Positions 16,761 through 26,104 of a DNA stretch of 64,000 bases are shown here, piece after piece. A program made the translations under genes and the position numbers. The number at the start of each line of letters is the position of its first letter. The stretch's first letter is position 1. The notes under the pieces are model-generated. The model was not told the DNA's origin, did not search any database, and saw only the letters and a program-made list of their open reading frames with translations. Origin of the DNA: Xanthobacteraceae bacterium (GTDB lineage Bacteria; Pseudomonadota; Alphaproteobacteria; Rhizobiales; Xanthobacteraceae); assembly GCA_019746135.1 (NCBI GenBank), contig JAIESI010000017.1:1-64000 (forward strand), given 5' to 3'.

Positions 16761-18167
16761 TCAGACCGGCGACAAAGGTTTGTCGCCCTGGCGCATCAGA
16801 TAGCGTTCAGACAATCCGGCTTCTTCAATGATGCGCGCAGCCGACGCCGCGAGCTGCACCGACTTGTTCGCGAGACGGTCTGGCGGATAAAGCAGGCGCC
16901 CGTTTCGCTTTCTGACATGGCCGTCGACGATGACGGTATCGACGTTCGCGCCATTCGCCTGCTGGACCACCGAAAGGACCGGATCGTGCACGGGCGCCAG
17001 ATTGAGATCCGTCGCCCTGAGGCAGATGACGTCAGCCTTCTTTCCTGGCGCGAGCGAGCCGATCTTGTCTTCGAGCCCGAGTGCCCGCGCGCCGCCGATC
17101 GTCGCCCAGGTCAGAATGTCACGCGGTCCGACCGGGAGCACCGGAAGAGGCGGCCTTCCCTCCCGATAATTTGTTCGATGCGCGGCCGCGTTCATGAAGA
17201 GATAGATCGCCCGCATCTCGTTGAACATGTCGCTGTTGGCAGCCGGAATGCTATCGACACCGAGCGAAGGCATCGCGCCGGCCGCAAGCATGCGGCCGGC
17301 AACCGGGTCAGCGGGATGCACGTGCAGCTCGATCAGCGAAGTCACCGTGATCGAGGCGCCGCAATCCAGAATGAGCTGCAACTCCTCGTCACCAATATAA
17401 TTGCCGTGGACCACGTTGTGATCAGGCCCAAGCGCCCCGACGTCGGCGGCGACGCGGTAACCCTGGTCGCTGAGCCAGTCCGGGGATCTGCGAGAAGCAT
17501 GCGAGGACGACCGAAGACCGAGCTCTCGTGCCATACGGAAGTCATGGCGCGTCACGTCCGGCGTCGAGAATTGCGGTCCGAGGATTGCCATGGCCAGTGT
17601 CACCAGCCGATCAGCCGACGCAAAGCGGCCGTGGCGGAGCGCCACGATCCTGTCACGCGGATGCGGTCGATGGGTGAAGGGAAGTTCGTCGCTCGCGTGG
17701 CGCGGCTTTGCCGTTCCATGACCGAACACAGCGCGAATTCCCGATTCCTCCAGGCCGTCCACCGCGCGTTCGGCATGCGCCAGCGTGGTGATGTTGTGGC
17801 ACCAGTCGAAAATGGTGGTCACACCGGCATTGATCTGCTCAAGGGCGCCGAGCAGGTTGCCGATATAGTTGTCGTCGGGCAGAAAACGGGTCGCCAGGTT
17901 GCCGTGCATATCGCGGTGATAATCCGGCCCGGTCCAGTGCGCGGCGACCGCACGCAGGCCGGTTTGCCAAGTGTGCAGATGCGCGTTGACGAGCCCCGGC
18001 AGCACGATCATGCCGCGCGCATCGATCACCTCACCAGCGTCGGCCTCGAGGTTGGGCGCAACCGCGGCGATTCGGCTTCCTTCAATCAAGACGTCCGCAG
18101 AATGGAAGTCGCCGATCTCCGGCGCCATGCTGACGACACAGCCATTCCTGATGAGCAGCCTGTCCAT
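16761..18167 (-). CDS. Metal-dependent amidohydrolase/deaminase (TrzA/AtzB-like family)
   Basis: 468 residues from the ATG at 18167. The metal site begins with NAHLHTWQ, continues with HGNYIGDEEL and ends with LGVDSIPAANSDMF (catalytic Asp); the flanking small beta-sandwich is at both termini (MDRLLIRNGCV, GKKADVICLRATD). Family members deaminate or hydrolyse N-heterocycles such as s-triazines, guanine or cytosine. A substrate is not evident. It is divergent from the LysR gene at 18269 and cotranscribed with a Bug receptor, forming a small catabolic unit. Confidence 0.82.
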   Translation of the reverse strand: MDRLLIRNGCVVSMAPEIGDFHSADVLIEGSRIAAVAPNLEADAGEVIDARGMIVLPGLVNAHLHTWQTGLRAVAAHWTGPDYHRDMHGNLATRFLPDDNYIGNLLGALEQINAGVTTIFDWCHNITTLAHAERAVDGLEESGIRAVFGHGTAKPRHASDELPFTHRPHPRDRIVALRHGRFASADRLVTLAMAILGPQFSTPDVTRHDFRMARELGLRSSSHASRRSPDWLSDQGYRVAADVGALGPDHNVVHGNYIGDEELQLILDCGASITVTSLIELHVHPADPVAGRMLAAGAMPSLGVDSIPAANSDMFNEMRAIYLFMNAAAHRTNYREGRPPLPVLPVGPRDILTWATIGGARALGLEDKIGSLAPGKKADVICLRATDLNLAPVHDPVLSVVQQANGANVDTVIVDGHVRKRNGRLLYPPDRLANKSVQLAASAARIIEEAGLSERYLMRQGDKPLSPV

Positions 18168-18268
18168 GTCTCTTCGCTGTCGGCGGCCAAGCGGTCCGGA
18201 GGCGCATTCCACCTCGCTCGAAATATTCTGTAAAATGAAATATCAATATCGATTATGCGGAAATTGGC

Positions 18269-19258
18269 ATGAATGTAACCGTAAAGCAGCTGCGCGCCTT
18301 CCTCGCGGTCGCGCGACTCGGCAGTTTCACGAGGGCGAGCGCCGCCCTTCACGCGACGCAATCCTCCCTGTCCGTGCTGGTGCGCGAACTCGAAACGGAG
18401 CTCGCGACCAAGATTCTCGATCGGACAACGCGCAAGGTGGAACTCACCGAAGCGGGTGAGCAGCTTTATCACGATGCAGCCGGTGTCCTTGCCGGTCTTG
18501 AGCAGGCGATACAGAAGACACGTAATCTCAGCATCATGAAAGGCGGCCATGTTTCGATCGCCGCAACGCCGCTCTGCGCCGCAGCGTTTCTGCCGCGTGC
18601 CGTGGCCGCGTTCCGGGCAAAATATCCGGATGTTGAAATTGCGTTGACAGACATGCGCGTGGAGCAGATCGCGGCGAGCGTCAGCGACAGGCAATTCAAT
18701 TGCGGCGTAGGAGTATTCGGCCCGGAAAAGGGGGTCGTGGCCACTCCGCTTCTCGAGCCACGCCTGATGCTCGCTTGCCCGCGCTCGCATGCTTTTGCCA
18801 GACGAAAAAAGGTCAACTGGAAGGATCTCGACGGACAGATCCTGATCACGGTCAAGGGGAACAACATCGTGCGCCGCGAATTCGATCGCTGCGTGCAGCA
18901 AGCGAGCGTCGAGCCGCAAAAGATCATTGAAGTCCAGCAGATGATGACAGCGCTCGGTCTGGTCGATGCCGGTTTTGGTTTGGCAGTCTGGCCGGCCTGG
19001 GCGGCATCGGTGGCGTCGCTCTATGCCGTCGAGCTGATCCCGCTGGATCGGCCTGCCTTGACCCATCCCTTGTCGGTCATCGTCGCCGAGGGCCGCTCGC
19101 CTTCAGCAGCGACACAGGCTTTCATTCAGGCGTTGCAGGATTATGTGCACGTCCATCGTTCATACTTTGCGCACATCAAAAGGCAGCGGAAGCGGCGACG
19201 GCCAATCGACAGTGACACTTCACGCGTGCCGCTGCTTGGTCTGCGTTCTCTTGCGTGA
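18269..19258 (+). CDS. LysR-family transcriptional regulator
   Basis: 329 residues. Helix-turn-helix at the N-terminus: VKQLRAFLAVARLGSFTRAS, ATQSSLSVLVRELETEL, then LDRTTRKVELTEAG; the remainder is the effector domain. It is divergent from the amidohydrolase/Bug-receptor unit and its probable regulator. The 100-base divergent interval (18168-18268) is AT-rich with several ATAT half-sites but no single clear dyad. The C-terminal about 30 residues are basic and unusual (KRQRKRRRPID). Confidence 0.85.
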   Translation: MNVTVKQLRAFLAVARLGSFTRASAALHATQSSLSVLVRELETELATKILDRTTRKVELTEAGEQLYHDAAGVLAGLEQAIQKTRNLSIMKGGHVSIAATPLCAAAFLPRAVAAFRAKYPDVEIALTDMRVEQIAASVSDRQFNCGVGVFGPEKGVVATPLLEPRLMLACPRSHAFARRKKVNWKDLDGQILITVKGNNIVRREFDRCVQQASVEPQKIIEVQQMMTALGLVDAGFGLAVWPAWAASVASLYAVELIPLDRPALTHPLSVIVAEGRSPSAATQAFIQALQDYVHVHRSYFAHIKRQRKRRRPIDSDTSRVPLLGLRSLA

Positions 19259-19402
19259 CCGCCGTCAGCGCAAACTGCTTCGTCGGGATGGCGGCCCATC
19301 GCGTCGTCAATGAATGAGCAGGCGAACGCCGGGAAGGCTCACAGGAAGGCTCACCGCCCAGGCTGTCACGGTCAAAAGCGACCGACAGCCGCCGCGCCGA
19401 AA

Positions 19403-20539
19403 TCACGGCCCAAGCTTGACGAACTTGTGGGTCTCGCCGATCGCGCGGCGGAGATCGTCGAGCGACTCCTGCGCGTCGCGCGTCCACGGCACCGCCATGA
19501 ACACCGACGTGCCGTTGGCCGCCCGGAACGCGTGGCTGACGATCTGTCCGCTGATCGCGCGTCCGGCGGAGTCGCGGCCCCGCACGTTCATGATGCCGCC
19601 GTGCGAAACCGCCCAGCGGCCCTGCCCGGCCCAGGTGTTGATGCCGAGGCTGTACCAGCGGCCGCGATGGCCGGGCGTCCACCGCGTCTGCGCCCGGTCG
19701 ATCCACTCCTTGACCCCGTCCGACAGGAACGGATGGGCCGGATCGAGGATGTCGAGAAACGCGAGGTAGTCGGGACCGGGGATGTACCAGCCGCCCGCGC
19801 CCGACAGCATCTGCCAGTCCGAATGCAATTTCGGCTTCTCGAGGCCGAGCTTGCCGAACACGGCTTCGCCGCAATAGTCCTCATAGGAACGCCCGCTCTG
19901 CTCCTCGATGATCGCGGTGAGGATCTCGTAGCCGGTGTTGCTGTAGGAGTAGCGGCCGCCGGGATGGCGCGCGAGCCGCTCCTTCATCATGTATTCGGCG
20001 AGCACGGGCTTGGCCTCGGCGAGCACGCCCGCGCCGCCAAAGGCGCGCCGGGTGAACACGCCGAAAATCGGATCGTCGTCGGCATTGCCGCGAAGCCCGG
20101 CGCGGTGCACCAGCAGCTCTTCGACCGTCACGTCGTTGAGCCGCTCGTCGGCCGGCGCGCCGAACTGCTTGAAGAACTGGCCCAGCACGTCGCGCAGCGG
20201 CGTGGTGAAGGTCAGCTTGCCGTTGCGGATCAATGTCGCAATGCAGGCGCCGGTGATCGGCTTCGACAGGCTCGCGATCAGCGTGGGCCGCCGCGGGTCG
20301 ACGTTATGTCCCCTGGCGGAAACGGTCTCGCCGTTGCGGCGGACCGCCAGGATCGCAGTCGCGGGCTTCCGCCGCGCGACCCACTGATCGAAGACGATGC
20401 CATAAGCGCCGGGCGTCGCCGGCAGGTTGCGGTGCTCGGGCGGCCGCGGCAGCGCCTGCGCCGCCGCCGGATCGGTCAGCCCGCACGTCGTCCAAGCGGC
20501 AACCCAAGCCGCAGCAACAATGAAAACCAGTGCTCGCAA
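19403..20539 (-). CDS. Serine beta-lactamase-family hydrolase (PF00144), secreted
   Basis: 378 residues with a signal peptide (cleavage near AAAQ, about residue 28). Catalytic motifs are SLSK (Ser90, Lys93), YSN at 199-201 and HGG at 313-315, the class-C/esterase pattern. Family members include esterases, D-aminopeptidases and penicillin-binding proteins; true beta-lactam resistance should not be assumed. Two broken relatives of this gene lie at 10295-10759 and 15406-15703 in the same orientation, so this is the intact member of a locally duplicated family. Confidence 0.88.
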   Translation of the reverse strand: MRALVFIVAAAWVAAWTTCGLTDPAAAQALPRPPEHRNLPATPGAYGIVFDQWVARRKPATAILAVRRNGETVSARGHNVDPRRPTLIASLSKPITGACIATLIRNGKLTFTTPLRDVLGQFFKQFGAPADERLNDVTVEELLVHRAGLRGNADDDPIFGVFTRRAFGGAGVLAEAKPVLAEYMMKERLARHPGGRYSYSNTGYEILTAIIEEQSGRSYEDYCGEAVFGKLGLEKPKLHSDWQMLSGAGGWYIPGPDYLAFLDILDPAHPFLSDGVKEWIDRAQTRWTPGHRGRWYSLGINTWAGQGRWAVSHGGIMNVRGRDSAGRAISGQIVSHAFRAANGTSVFMAVPWTRDAQESLDDLRRAIGETHKFVKLGP

Positions 20540-20634
20540 AGCCCGCCCGGCCGACCTGTCTTGTCCCTTGCGACAGCATACCCGGATCGACGCCGGGCGT
20601 ACCGAGAAAATCGCCGCACGCTCAAACCGCGTTT

Positions 20635-20756
20635 AGAGCGCATCCCGGTCAAGATGAACCGGGATGCGCTCTGGATTCCCGTGTTGCGCATGTCCTGTTC
20701 GGAAAACCGGTGTCCCCCGGCTCAAGCCGGGGCAGGCTTTTTCCGGGACAGGCGCT
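20635..20756. repeat. Dispersed hairpin repeat, copy A
   Basis: It begins with a perfect 14-bp hairpin (GAGCGCATCCCGGT and its complement), followed by GCGCATGTCC, GGAAAACCGGTG and a final CCGGGACA-GCGCT. A second copy is at 62306-62407 and a partial one near 42990-43045. Copy A carries a small extra GCTCAAGCCGGGG hairpin. It is non-coding and ends at the stop of the Bug receptor gene. Confidence 0.8.
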
Positions 20757-21729
20757 ATTGCGGTATGGCGCCACCGGCGCGGATCGCGGCGCCCCACTTG
20801 TCCCATTCCGCCCTGACGAAGCCCGTGGCGTAGGCCGAGGTCCGCCGCTCCGGCGCCACGAGCGTCGCCGCGAGCGCATCGAGCTGTTCCCGCAAGCCCG
20901 CGCCTTCCATGGCGGCTGTGGCTGCGGCGTTGAGCTTCGCCACCACCGGCGCCGGGGTGGCCTTCGGTGCAAACAGCGCGGTCCAGGTGTAGGCCGCAAC
21001 CGACGGCAGGCCCTTTTCCGCGGCGGTCGGCAGATCGGGCAGCACCGGCGAGCGGGTGCCGGAGAGATTGGCCAGCGCCTTCACGTTGCCGCCCTTGATG
21101 CTCTGCACCGCGGTCACCGCGATGTCGCAGATGATATCGAGACGGCCCGCGATCAGGTCCTGCATCGCCGGTCCGGTCCCGCGATACGGCACATGCTGGA
21201 ACGGCACGCCCACCGCCTGCTCCAGCATCACGCAGCCGAGATGCGCCGCGGAGCCGACGCCCGCCGATCCGTAGTTCAGCTTTCCCGGATTGGCCTTGGC
21301 GTAGGCGACGAATTCCTCGAAGGTGTTCGCGGGCAGGTCCTTGCGCGCGATCAGGATCAGCGGGATTTCCGCCATCAGCGCGACCGGCTCGAAATCCTTG
21401 AGCGGATCGTAGAGCGGCTTGTCGCTGTAGAGCTGCGGGTTGGCATGCGTCGCGATCGTGCCGAGCAGTGTGGTGTAGCCGTCCGGCTCCGCGCGGACGA
21501 CGCGCTGGCCGCCGAGCGTCCCGCCGCCGCCGCCGACGTTCTCGACCACCACCCTCTGGCCCAGCGAGGGCGACATGCGCTCGGCCATGATACGCGCGAA
21601 CACGTCGATCGGCCCGCCGGCCGCGGCCGCCACCACCATGCTGACCGGGCGCGAAGGATAGGCTTGCGCCTGCGCCGCGACAGGCACCACGATCAGGGCG
21701 GCGGCAACCAGCAAATTCAAGCGAAACAT
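20755..21729 (-). CDS. Bug-family (TctC-like) periplasmic solute receptor
   Basis: 324 residues from the ATG at 21729 (a longer in-frame GTG start at 21753 is less likely). The signal peptide ends around AQAQA. Bug landmarks include RPVSMVVAAAAGGPIDVFAR, VVENVGGGGGTLGG, YDPLKDFEPV and a GRLDIICDIAV loop. No TctA/TctB genes and no linked catabolic enzyme are adjacent, so the ligand cannot be guessed. It is divergent from recG. Confidence 0.88.
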   Translation of the reverse strand: MFRLNLLVAAALIVVPVAAQAQAYPSRPVSMVVAAAAGGPIDVFARIMAERMSPSLGQRVVVENVGGGGGTLGGQRVVRAEPDGYTTLLGTIATHANPQLYSDKPLYDPLKDFEPVALMAEIPLILIARKDLPANTFEEFVAYAKANPGKLNYGSAGVGSAAHLGCVMLEQAVGVPFQHVPYRGTGPAMQDLIAGRLDIICDIAVTAVQSIKGGNVKALANLSGTRSPVLPDLPTAAEKGLPSVAAYTWTALFAPKATPAPVVAKLNAAATAAMEGAGLREQLDALAATLVAPERRTSAYATGFVRAEWDKWGAAIRAGGAIPQ

Positions 21730-21829
21730 CAAAACGGCTCCTATTCTCTGCACCTGTCTAAGCGCACTTGTTGAAGCGCGTCAAAAACCCGTGCAGCTTG
21801 CATGACAAAGGGAGTGCAAAGGGACCGCC

Positions 21830-23932
21830 ATGCGCCCCTCAAGGCTCGATCCGCTGTTTGCCGCGCTGACGACGCTTCCGGGCATCGGCCCGAAGCTCGG
21901 CAAGCTTTATCAGCGGTTGTTCGGACGCGAGGATGCACCGGCCCGCGTGCTCGACCTGCTGTTGCACCTGCCGAGCAGCACGATCGACCGGCGTTCACGG
22001 CCCGACATTCGCGATGTGGTGCCGGGCAGCGTCGCGACGCTCGCCGTGACCGTGGACCGCCACCGGCCGCCGCCGCCGAACCGGCCGCGGCTGCCGTACC
22101 GGATCGAAACCTATGACGACAGCGGCACGCTGACAGTCACCTACTTCCACGCCAAGCGGGACTACCTCGAACAGCTCTTCCCGGTCGGCGAGCTGCGCTA
22201 CGTGTCCGGCACCACCGCGCTCTACGACGGCATGCTGCAGATGGTGCATCCCGACCGCGTGGTGAGCGAGGCCGATCTCGAAAAGCTGCCGATGGTCGAG
22301 CCGGTCTATCCGCTGACCGAAGGGCTCTCGCTCAACGTCGTGCGCAAGGCGGTCGACGCGGCGCTGACGAAAATCCCCCACCTGCCGGAATGGCAGGATG
22401 ACGCCTGGCTGGAGCGCAACGGTTTTCCCGCGTTTACCGATGCGCTCACCGCCCTGCATCGCCCCGCAGACCCTGCGGGCGTGCTGCCGGAAAGCGCCGC
22501 CTGGTCGCGGCTCGCCTATGACGAATTCCTCGCCGGCCAGCTTGCGCTCGCCCTGGTCCGGGCGCATCAGCGCACCCTGCCCGGCCGCGGCAGCTCCGGC
22601 GAAGGCATCCTGCGCGCGAAGGTGATCAAGGCGCTGCCCTACGCGCTGACGCCGTCGCAGGGCCGCGCGGTCGACGACATCGTCACCGACCTCGCCCGGC
22701 CGCAGCGCATGGTGCGGCTGCTGCAAGGCGACGTCGGCTCGGGCAAGACCGTGGTGGCGCTGCTGGCCGCCGCGACCGTGATCGAGGCCGGCCGCCAGGC
22801 CGCGCTGATGGCACCGACCGAGATCCTGGCGCGGCAGCATCTCGCCACCATTGCGCCGCTGGCCGAGAAGGCCGGCATCCGCGTCGCGATCCTGACCGGC
22901 CGCGAGCGCGGCAAGGAGCGCGAGGAGATGCTCGGCCGGCTCGCCATCGGCGAACTCGACCTCCTGGTCGGCACGCACGCGCTGTTTCAGGACGACGTCG
23001 CGTTCCGCGATCTCGCGCTCGCCATCATCGACGAGCAGCACCGCTTCGGCGTGCACCAGCGGCTCGCGCTCGCCCGCAAGGGCGAGGCGGTCGACATGCT
23101 GGTGCTGACCGCAACGCCGATCCCGCGCACGCTGGTGCTGACTTACTTCGGCGACATGGAGATCTCGGAGCTGCGCGAAAAGCCCGCCGGCCGCCAGCCG
23201 ATCGACACCCGCGCCGTGGCGCTCGAGCGCCTCAACGAGGTGGTCGCCGCGGTCGGCCGCGCGGTCGACGAAGGCAAGCGCGTCTACTGGGTCTGCCCGC
23301 TGGTTGAAGAATCCGAGATGAGCGATCTCGCGGCGGCCGAGGACCGTTTCGCCGCCCTGAAGAAGCAGTTCGGCGAGCGGGTCGGCATCGTCCACGGCCA
23401 GATGAAAGGCGCGGACAAGGACCGCGCGATGGCGCGCTTCGCCGCGGGCGAGACCCAGCTTCTGGTCGCGACCACCGTGATCGAGGTCGGCGTCGACGTG
23501 CCGGCGGCGACCGTGATGGTGATCGAGCACGCCGAGCGGTTCGGGCTCGCGCAACTGCACCAGCTTCGCGGCCGCATCGGCCGCGGCCAGGAGCGCTCGA
23601 CCTGCCTGCTGCTCTACCGCGCCCCGTTGAGCGAAACCGCCAAGGCCCGGCTCGCCATCATGCGCGACACCGAGGACGGCTTCCGTATCGCCGAGGAGGA
23701 CCTGCGCCTGCGCGGCGAAGGCGACCTGCTCGGAACGAAGCAGAGCGGCATGCCGGGCTTCAAGGTCGCCCGGATCGAGGTGCACGGAAGGCTGCTGGCC
23801 GCGGCGCGCGACGACGCGGCGCTGATCCTGTCGCGCGACCCGGGTCTCGCCACCCCGCGCGGCGAGGCGCTGCGGCACCTGCTGTATCTGTTCGAGCGCG
23901 ACGAGGCGATCCGGCTGCTGCGGGCGGGATAG
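21830..23932 (+). CDS. recG: ATP-dependent DNA helicase RecG
   Basis: 700 residues, the family's normal length. The N-terminal wedge/OB domain (about residues 60-170) contacts branched DNA; the helicase core has Walker A GDVGSGKTVV, motif II as IIDEQHRFGVHQR, TATPIPRTL, and the C-terminal motor with ATTVIEVGVDVPAATVMVIE and QLHQLRGRIGRG. RecG remodels stalled replication forks and Holliday junctions. It stands alone, with a Bug receptor upstream in the opposite direction. Confidence 0.97.
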   Translation: MRPSRLDPLFAALTTLPGIGPKLGKLYQRLFGREDAPARVLDLLLHLPSSTIDRRSRPDIRDVVPGSVATLAVTVDRHRPPPPNRPRLPYRIETYDDSGTLTVTYFHAKRDYLEQLFPVGELRYVSGTTALYDGMLQMVHPDRVVSEADLEKLPMVEPVYPLTEGLSLNVVRKAVDAALTKIPHLPEWQDDAWLERNGFPAFTDALTALHRPADPAGVLPESAAWSRLAYDEFLAGQLALALVRAHQRTLPGRGSSGEGILRAKVIKALPYALTPSQGRAVDDIVTDLARPQRMVRLLQGDVGSGKTVVALLAAATVIEAGRQAALMAPTEILARQHLATIAPLAEKAGIRVAILTGRERGKEREEMLGRLAIGELDLLVGTHALFQDDVAFRDLALAIIDEQHRFGVHQRLALARKGEAVDMLVLTATPIPRTLVLTYFGDMEISELREKPAGRQPIDTRAVALERLNEVVAAVGRAVDEGKRVYWVCPLVEESEMSDLAAAEDRFAALKKQFGERVGIVHGQMKGADKDRAMARFAAGETQLLVATTVIEVGVDVPAATVMVIEHAERFGLAQLHQLRGRIGRGQERSTCLLLYRAPLSETAKARLAIMRDTEDGFRIAEEDLRLRGEGDLLGTKQSGMPGFKVARIEVHGRLLAAARDDAALILSRDPGLATPRGEALRHLLYLFERDEAIRLLRAG

Positions 23933-24316
23933 CAAGGCCGGCGAGGCTCGAGACCTGACACCGCGGAAAGCCGGAGTTTTTCGCCCCGTCACCGCACCCG
24001 CGGCTGGTTCGGGCGCAGGTCGCGGGCTTTGTCAGCCCGCTCGCGTCGTGTGGCGGTTCGGGCGTTGGCCCGAATCCCAGGCTCTCCCGAAGCCAGCAGC
24101 CGGGCCGAAGCGACACCGCAAACGCGTCATTTGACAGGCCGATTTCGGCTGGCCGGCCAAATGGTTCGGGCAGTCCCCGGGCACCCAGCCAAATCCCGTG
24201 AACAGGTCCCGAATTCATGTGGCATGTGCCTTTTGAACACTTGCGCGAGCATTGGCGATATGGATGGTGTGGAACCCTGGGGGCCAGGACGGTCCGCAAA
24301 AAACAGGGGGAGCTTC
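23933..24316. other. 384-base intergenic region, no gene seen
   Basis: An open minus-strand frame crosses it but has no family features and runs into recG antisense. A weak promoter for the lipoprotein gene may be TTGAAC at 24233 with CGATAT 17 bases on. Confidence 0.3.
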
Positions 24317-24424
24317 ATGAAGAAGGTCGCACTGGCATTGGCTTTGGTGGTTGCAGGCTTGAGCCTCGGTGGTTGCTTTGTCGGCAAGGGCAAGGCTCCG
24401 GCTCCGGTCGTCACCAAGGGCTGA
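24317..24424 (+). CDS. Small lipoprotein
   Basis: 35 codons with GGGGGAG in front of the ATG. A basic start (MKKVALALAL) leads into a lipobox, LSLGGC, with the lipidated Cys at residue 20, leaving a 16-residue mature peptide rich in Lys and Pro. Such entericidin-sized lipoproteins are easily missed. It is followed by a strong hairpin, so it is probably a one-gene transcript. Function unknown. Confidence 0.7.
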   Translation: MKKVALALALVVAGLSLGGCFVGKGKAPAPVVTKG

Positions 24425-24447
24425 TGATCCTGACTGACTAAGGGTCT

Positions 24448-24471
24448 GGAGGGCCGCTCCGGCGGCCCTCC
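24448..24471 (+). terminator. Hairpin terminator after the small lipoprotein
   Basis: Perfect 10-bp GC-rich stem (GGAGGGCCGC with complement) around TCCG, 23 bases after the stop codon. There is no T-run, so it may act as a stabiliser or an intrinsic terminator of the weak type. Confidence 0.55.
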
Positions 24472-24514
24472 CGCCTCTGTCCACGCTCCTGTTTGTCCAC
24501 GCGGCGGCCACGCC

Positions 24515-25240
24515 ATGCGCGCGTATTATGAAGCAGTGGAAGACCAAGCTCCGGTTCGGGAGCGAGCGCTCCGTGGCCGATTGGCCGTAACGGTCGCTGC
24601 GCTGGTTTTGGCAACCGGCCTTTCCGTTGCGCCGGCAGCGTCGCAGGCGTCCGACCCGGCCGCACCGGCCAAGCCCGCTCCAGCCGTTCGCCAGAACGTT
24701 CGCGCCGCCGGCTATTACGTCGAATTTCGCACAGCCCGAATCGGCCTTTACGGCCACAGCTACGCCGCCTATGGCCGCCTCGACGGTCGCGGCAATCCGG
24801 CGAGCGCCGCATATGCCGACCTGCACCCGATGGGAAATTACGGGATGATGGCGCTCGGCCACTTCGTTCCGGTCCCGGCGAACATGGAGTGGAATCCGGA
24901 GGTGCTGACGCTGCCGATCGCGCACCGCTACCGGCGCAACCTCACGGCCGAGCAATACAAGAACCTGACGGCGACGGTCGAACGCCTCAGGGCGGCCAAC
25001 ACGCGCTACTGGAACGCCGTCACCAACAACTGCAATCACTTCATCGGCGAACTGGCGCAGTCGGTCGGGCTGAAGGTGCCGATGCAATTTCACCTGTCGT
25101 ACGGGTTCGTCGAGGACCTGCGGGTGATCAACGAAACAAACCCGCCCGCCGCAGAGGCGGAACAGCGGTCGCCACGCCGGACCGCCAATGCTTCGGCATC
25201 GCCGCCCGCCCCGTCGGCGAGCACTACGCCGCGCCAGTAG
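24515..25240 (+). CDS. Predicted periplasmic cysteine-peptidase-like protein
   Basis: 241 residues with an N-terminal hydrophobic segment (AVTVAALVLATGLSV) and an Ala/Pro-rich linker. The central part has GLYGHSYAAYGRL (possible catalytic His) and later NNCNHFIGELAQSVGLKVP (possible catalytic Cys), a His-then-NC-H layout like that of LRAT/PPPDE-type or NlpC-like papain-fold hydrolases in circularly permuted order. The C-terminal 30 residues are low-complexity. I do not recognise the exact family; the enzyme activity is inference. Confidence 0.55.
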   Translation: MRAYYEAVEDQAPVRERALRGRLAVTVAALVLATGLSVAPAASQASDPAAPAKPAPAVRQNVRAAGYYVEFRTARIGLYGHSYAAYGRLDGRGNPASAAYADLHPMGNYGMMALGHFVPVPANMEWNPEVLTLPIAHRYRRNLTAEQYKNLTATVERLRAANTRYWNAVTNNCNHFIGELAQSVGLKVPMQFHLSYGFVEDLRVINETNPPAAEAEQRSPRRTANASASPPAPSASTTPRQ

Positions 25241-25354
25241 ATCGCGTCCGCCGCGACGACACGCTGCACCGCGAGCGCTGTCCGGATCGAGCGGCCGCGA
25301 CGGCGATGGATCATCAGCGTGGTGCGGAGGTCCGCCCGACCGGGCCCATCGCCT

Positions 25355-25777
25355 CTACCTGATGACCGGGCCGGCCGCGCCACCACCGGCCGGCGGCGCC
25401 ACCGGCGTGCCGGTCGGAGACGGAGCGTTCGGGGCAAAGCTGCCGCCGGTGGTGCCGAGCAGGCCGGCGCCGGGCGGGCCCTTCGGGCGGCCGCCTCGCG
25501 CGGGACGATAGCTCGTGACCATGGCGTCCTGCATCCTGATGGTCATGTACTGTTCGCCGCCGCCTTTCGTGCCGCCCTTGCCCTTCTTCTTTTTCGCAGC
25601 ACACAAGCTCGTTCCCGGCATCAGGTGCTTCGGCTTTGCTTGCGATGTCGAAGCGCCGGTGCCGGTCGGTGCATTGGAAACGTTGCCGGGCAGCTTCAAG
25701 CCGTCGGTGGCGTGAGCCGGCGCGACACCCCAAACCAGAGCTGCGGTGGCAAGGATCGCGAGGTGCTTTCCAGTCAT
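25355..25777 (-). CDS. Small secreted basic protein, unknown
   Basis: 140 residues with a signal peptide ending APAHA (about residue 22). The mature part has a Lys/Gly-rich stretch (CAAKKKKGKGGTKGGGEQ), one Cys, and a Pro/Gly-rich tail ending in PVIR. GGAGGGAG precedes the ATG at an ideal distance. No domain is recognised. It is divergent from the outer-membrane protein at 26105. Confidence 0.55.
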   Translation of the reverse strand: MTGKHLAILATAALVWGVAPAHATDGLKLPGNVSNAPTGTGASTSQAKPKHLMPGTSLCAAKKKKGKGGTKGGGEQYMTIRMQDAMVTSYRPARGGRPKGPPGAGLLGTTGGSFAPNAPSPTGTPVAPPAGGGAAGPVIR

Positions 25778-26104
25778 AGCTCCCTCCGCTGCGAGACAAA
25801 CGCGATGTCTCGACTGCTCAAAATATACCTCGTCTTCGACACCGCAAAGATCGGTCCCCTCACCCCGGTACCGGGCCTGCCCCCGGTGCCGCGATCAGCC
25901 GCTGCGGGTCAGCGGATGGTGGCGCGCCTGTCCATGGCGGCGCGTCCGCCATCTGCGTCAAAAACGCACAGTTCGTGTGCTCGCCGTGCAACATCCGACC
26001 GACGAAATATCCAGATGGCAATTGGCTTTGGAAGGAGCCGGCCGGCGGGGTTGCATCACCGGGACCTATCAGAAATAGTTTCATCGCAACCGGGGCGAGC
26101 AGTC
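25778..26104. other. 327-base divergent intergenic region
   Basis: It holds the promoters for the secreted protein on the left and the barrel protein on the right. No ORF, repeat or clear operator is visible apart from a short GC-rich dyad around 25863-25892. Confidence 0.3.

Noticed and set aside
19403-20539. Antibiotic-resistance beta-lactamase
   Set aside because: Motifs fit the broad PF00144 family, most members of which are esterases or peptidases; nothing points to beta-lactam hydrolysis.
23760-24299. Open minus-strand frame after recG
   Set aside because: No family features, no ribosome binding site, overlaps recG antisense; probably an effect of high GC.
24029-24424. Long version of the small lipoprotein gene
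   Set aside because: Only the last 35 codons, after a good ribosome binding site, carry a signal and lipobox; the upstream frame is featureless.
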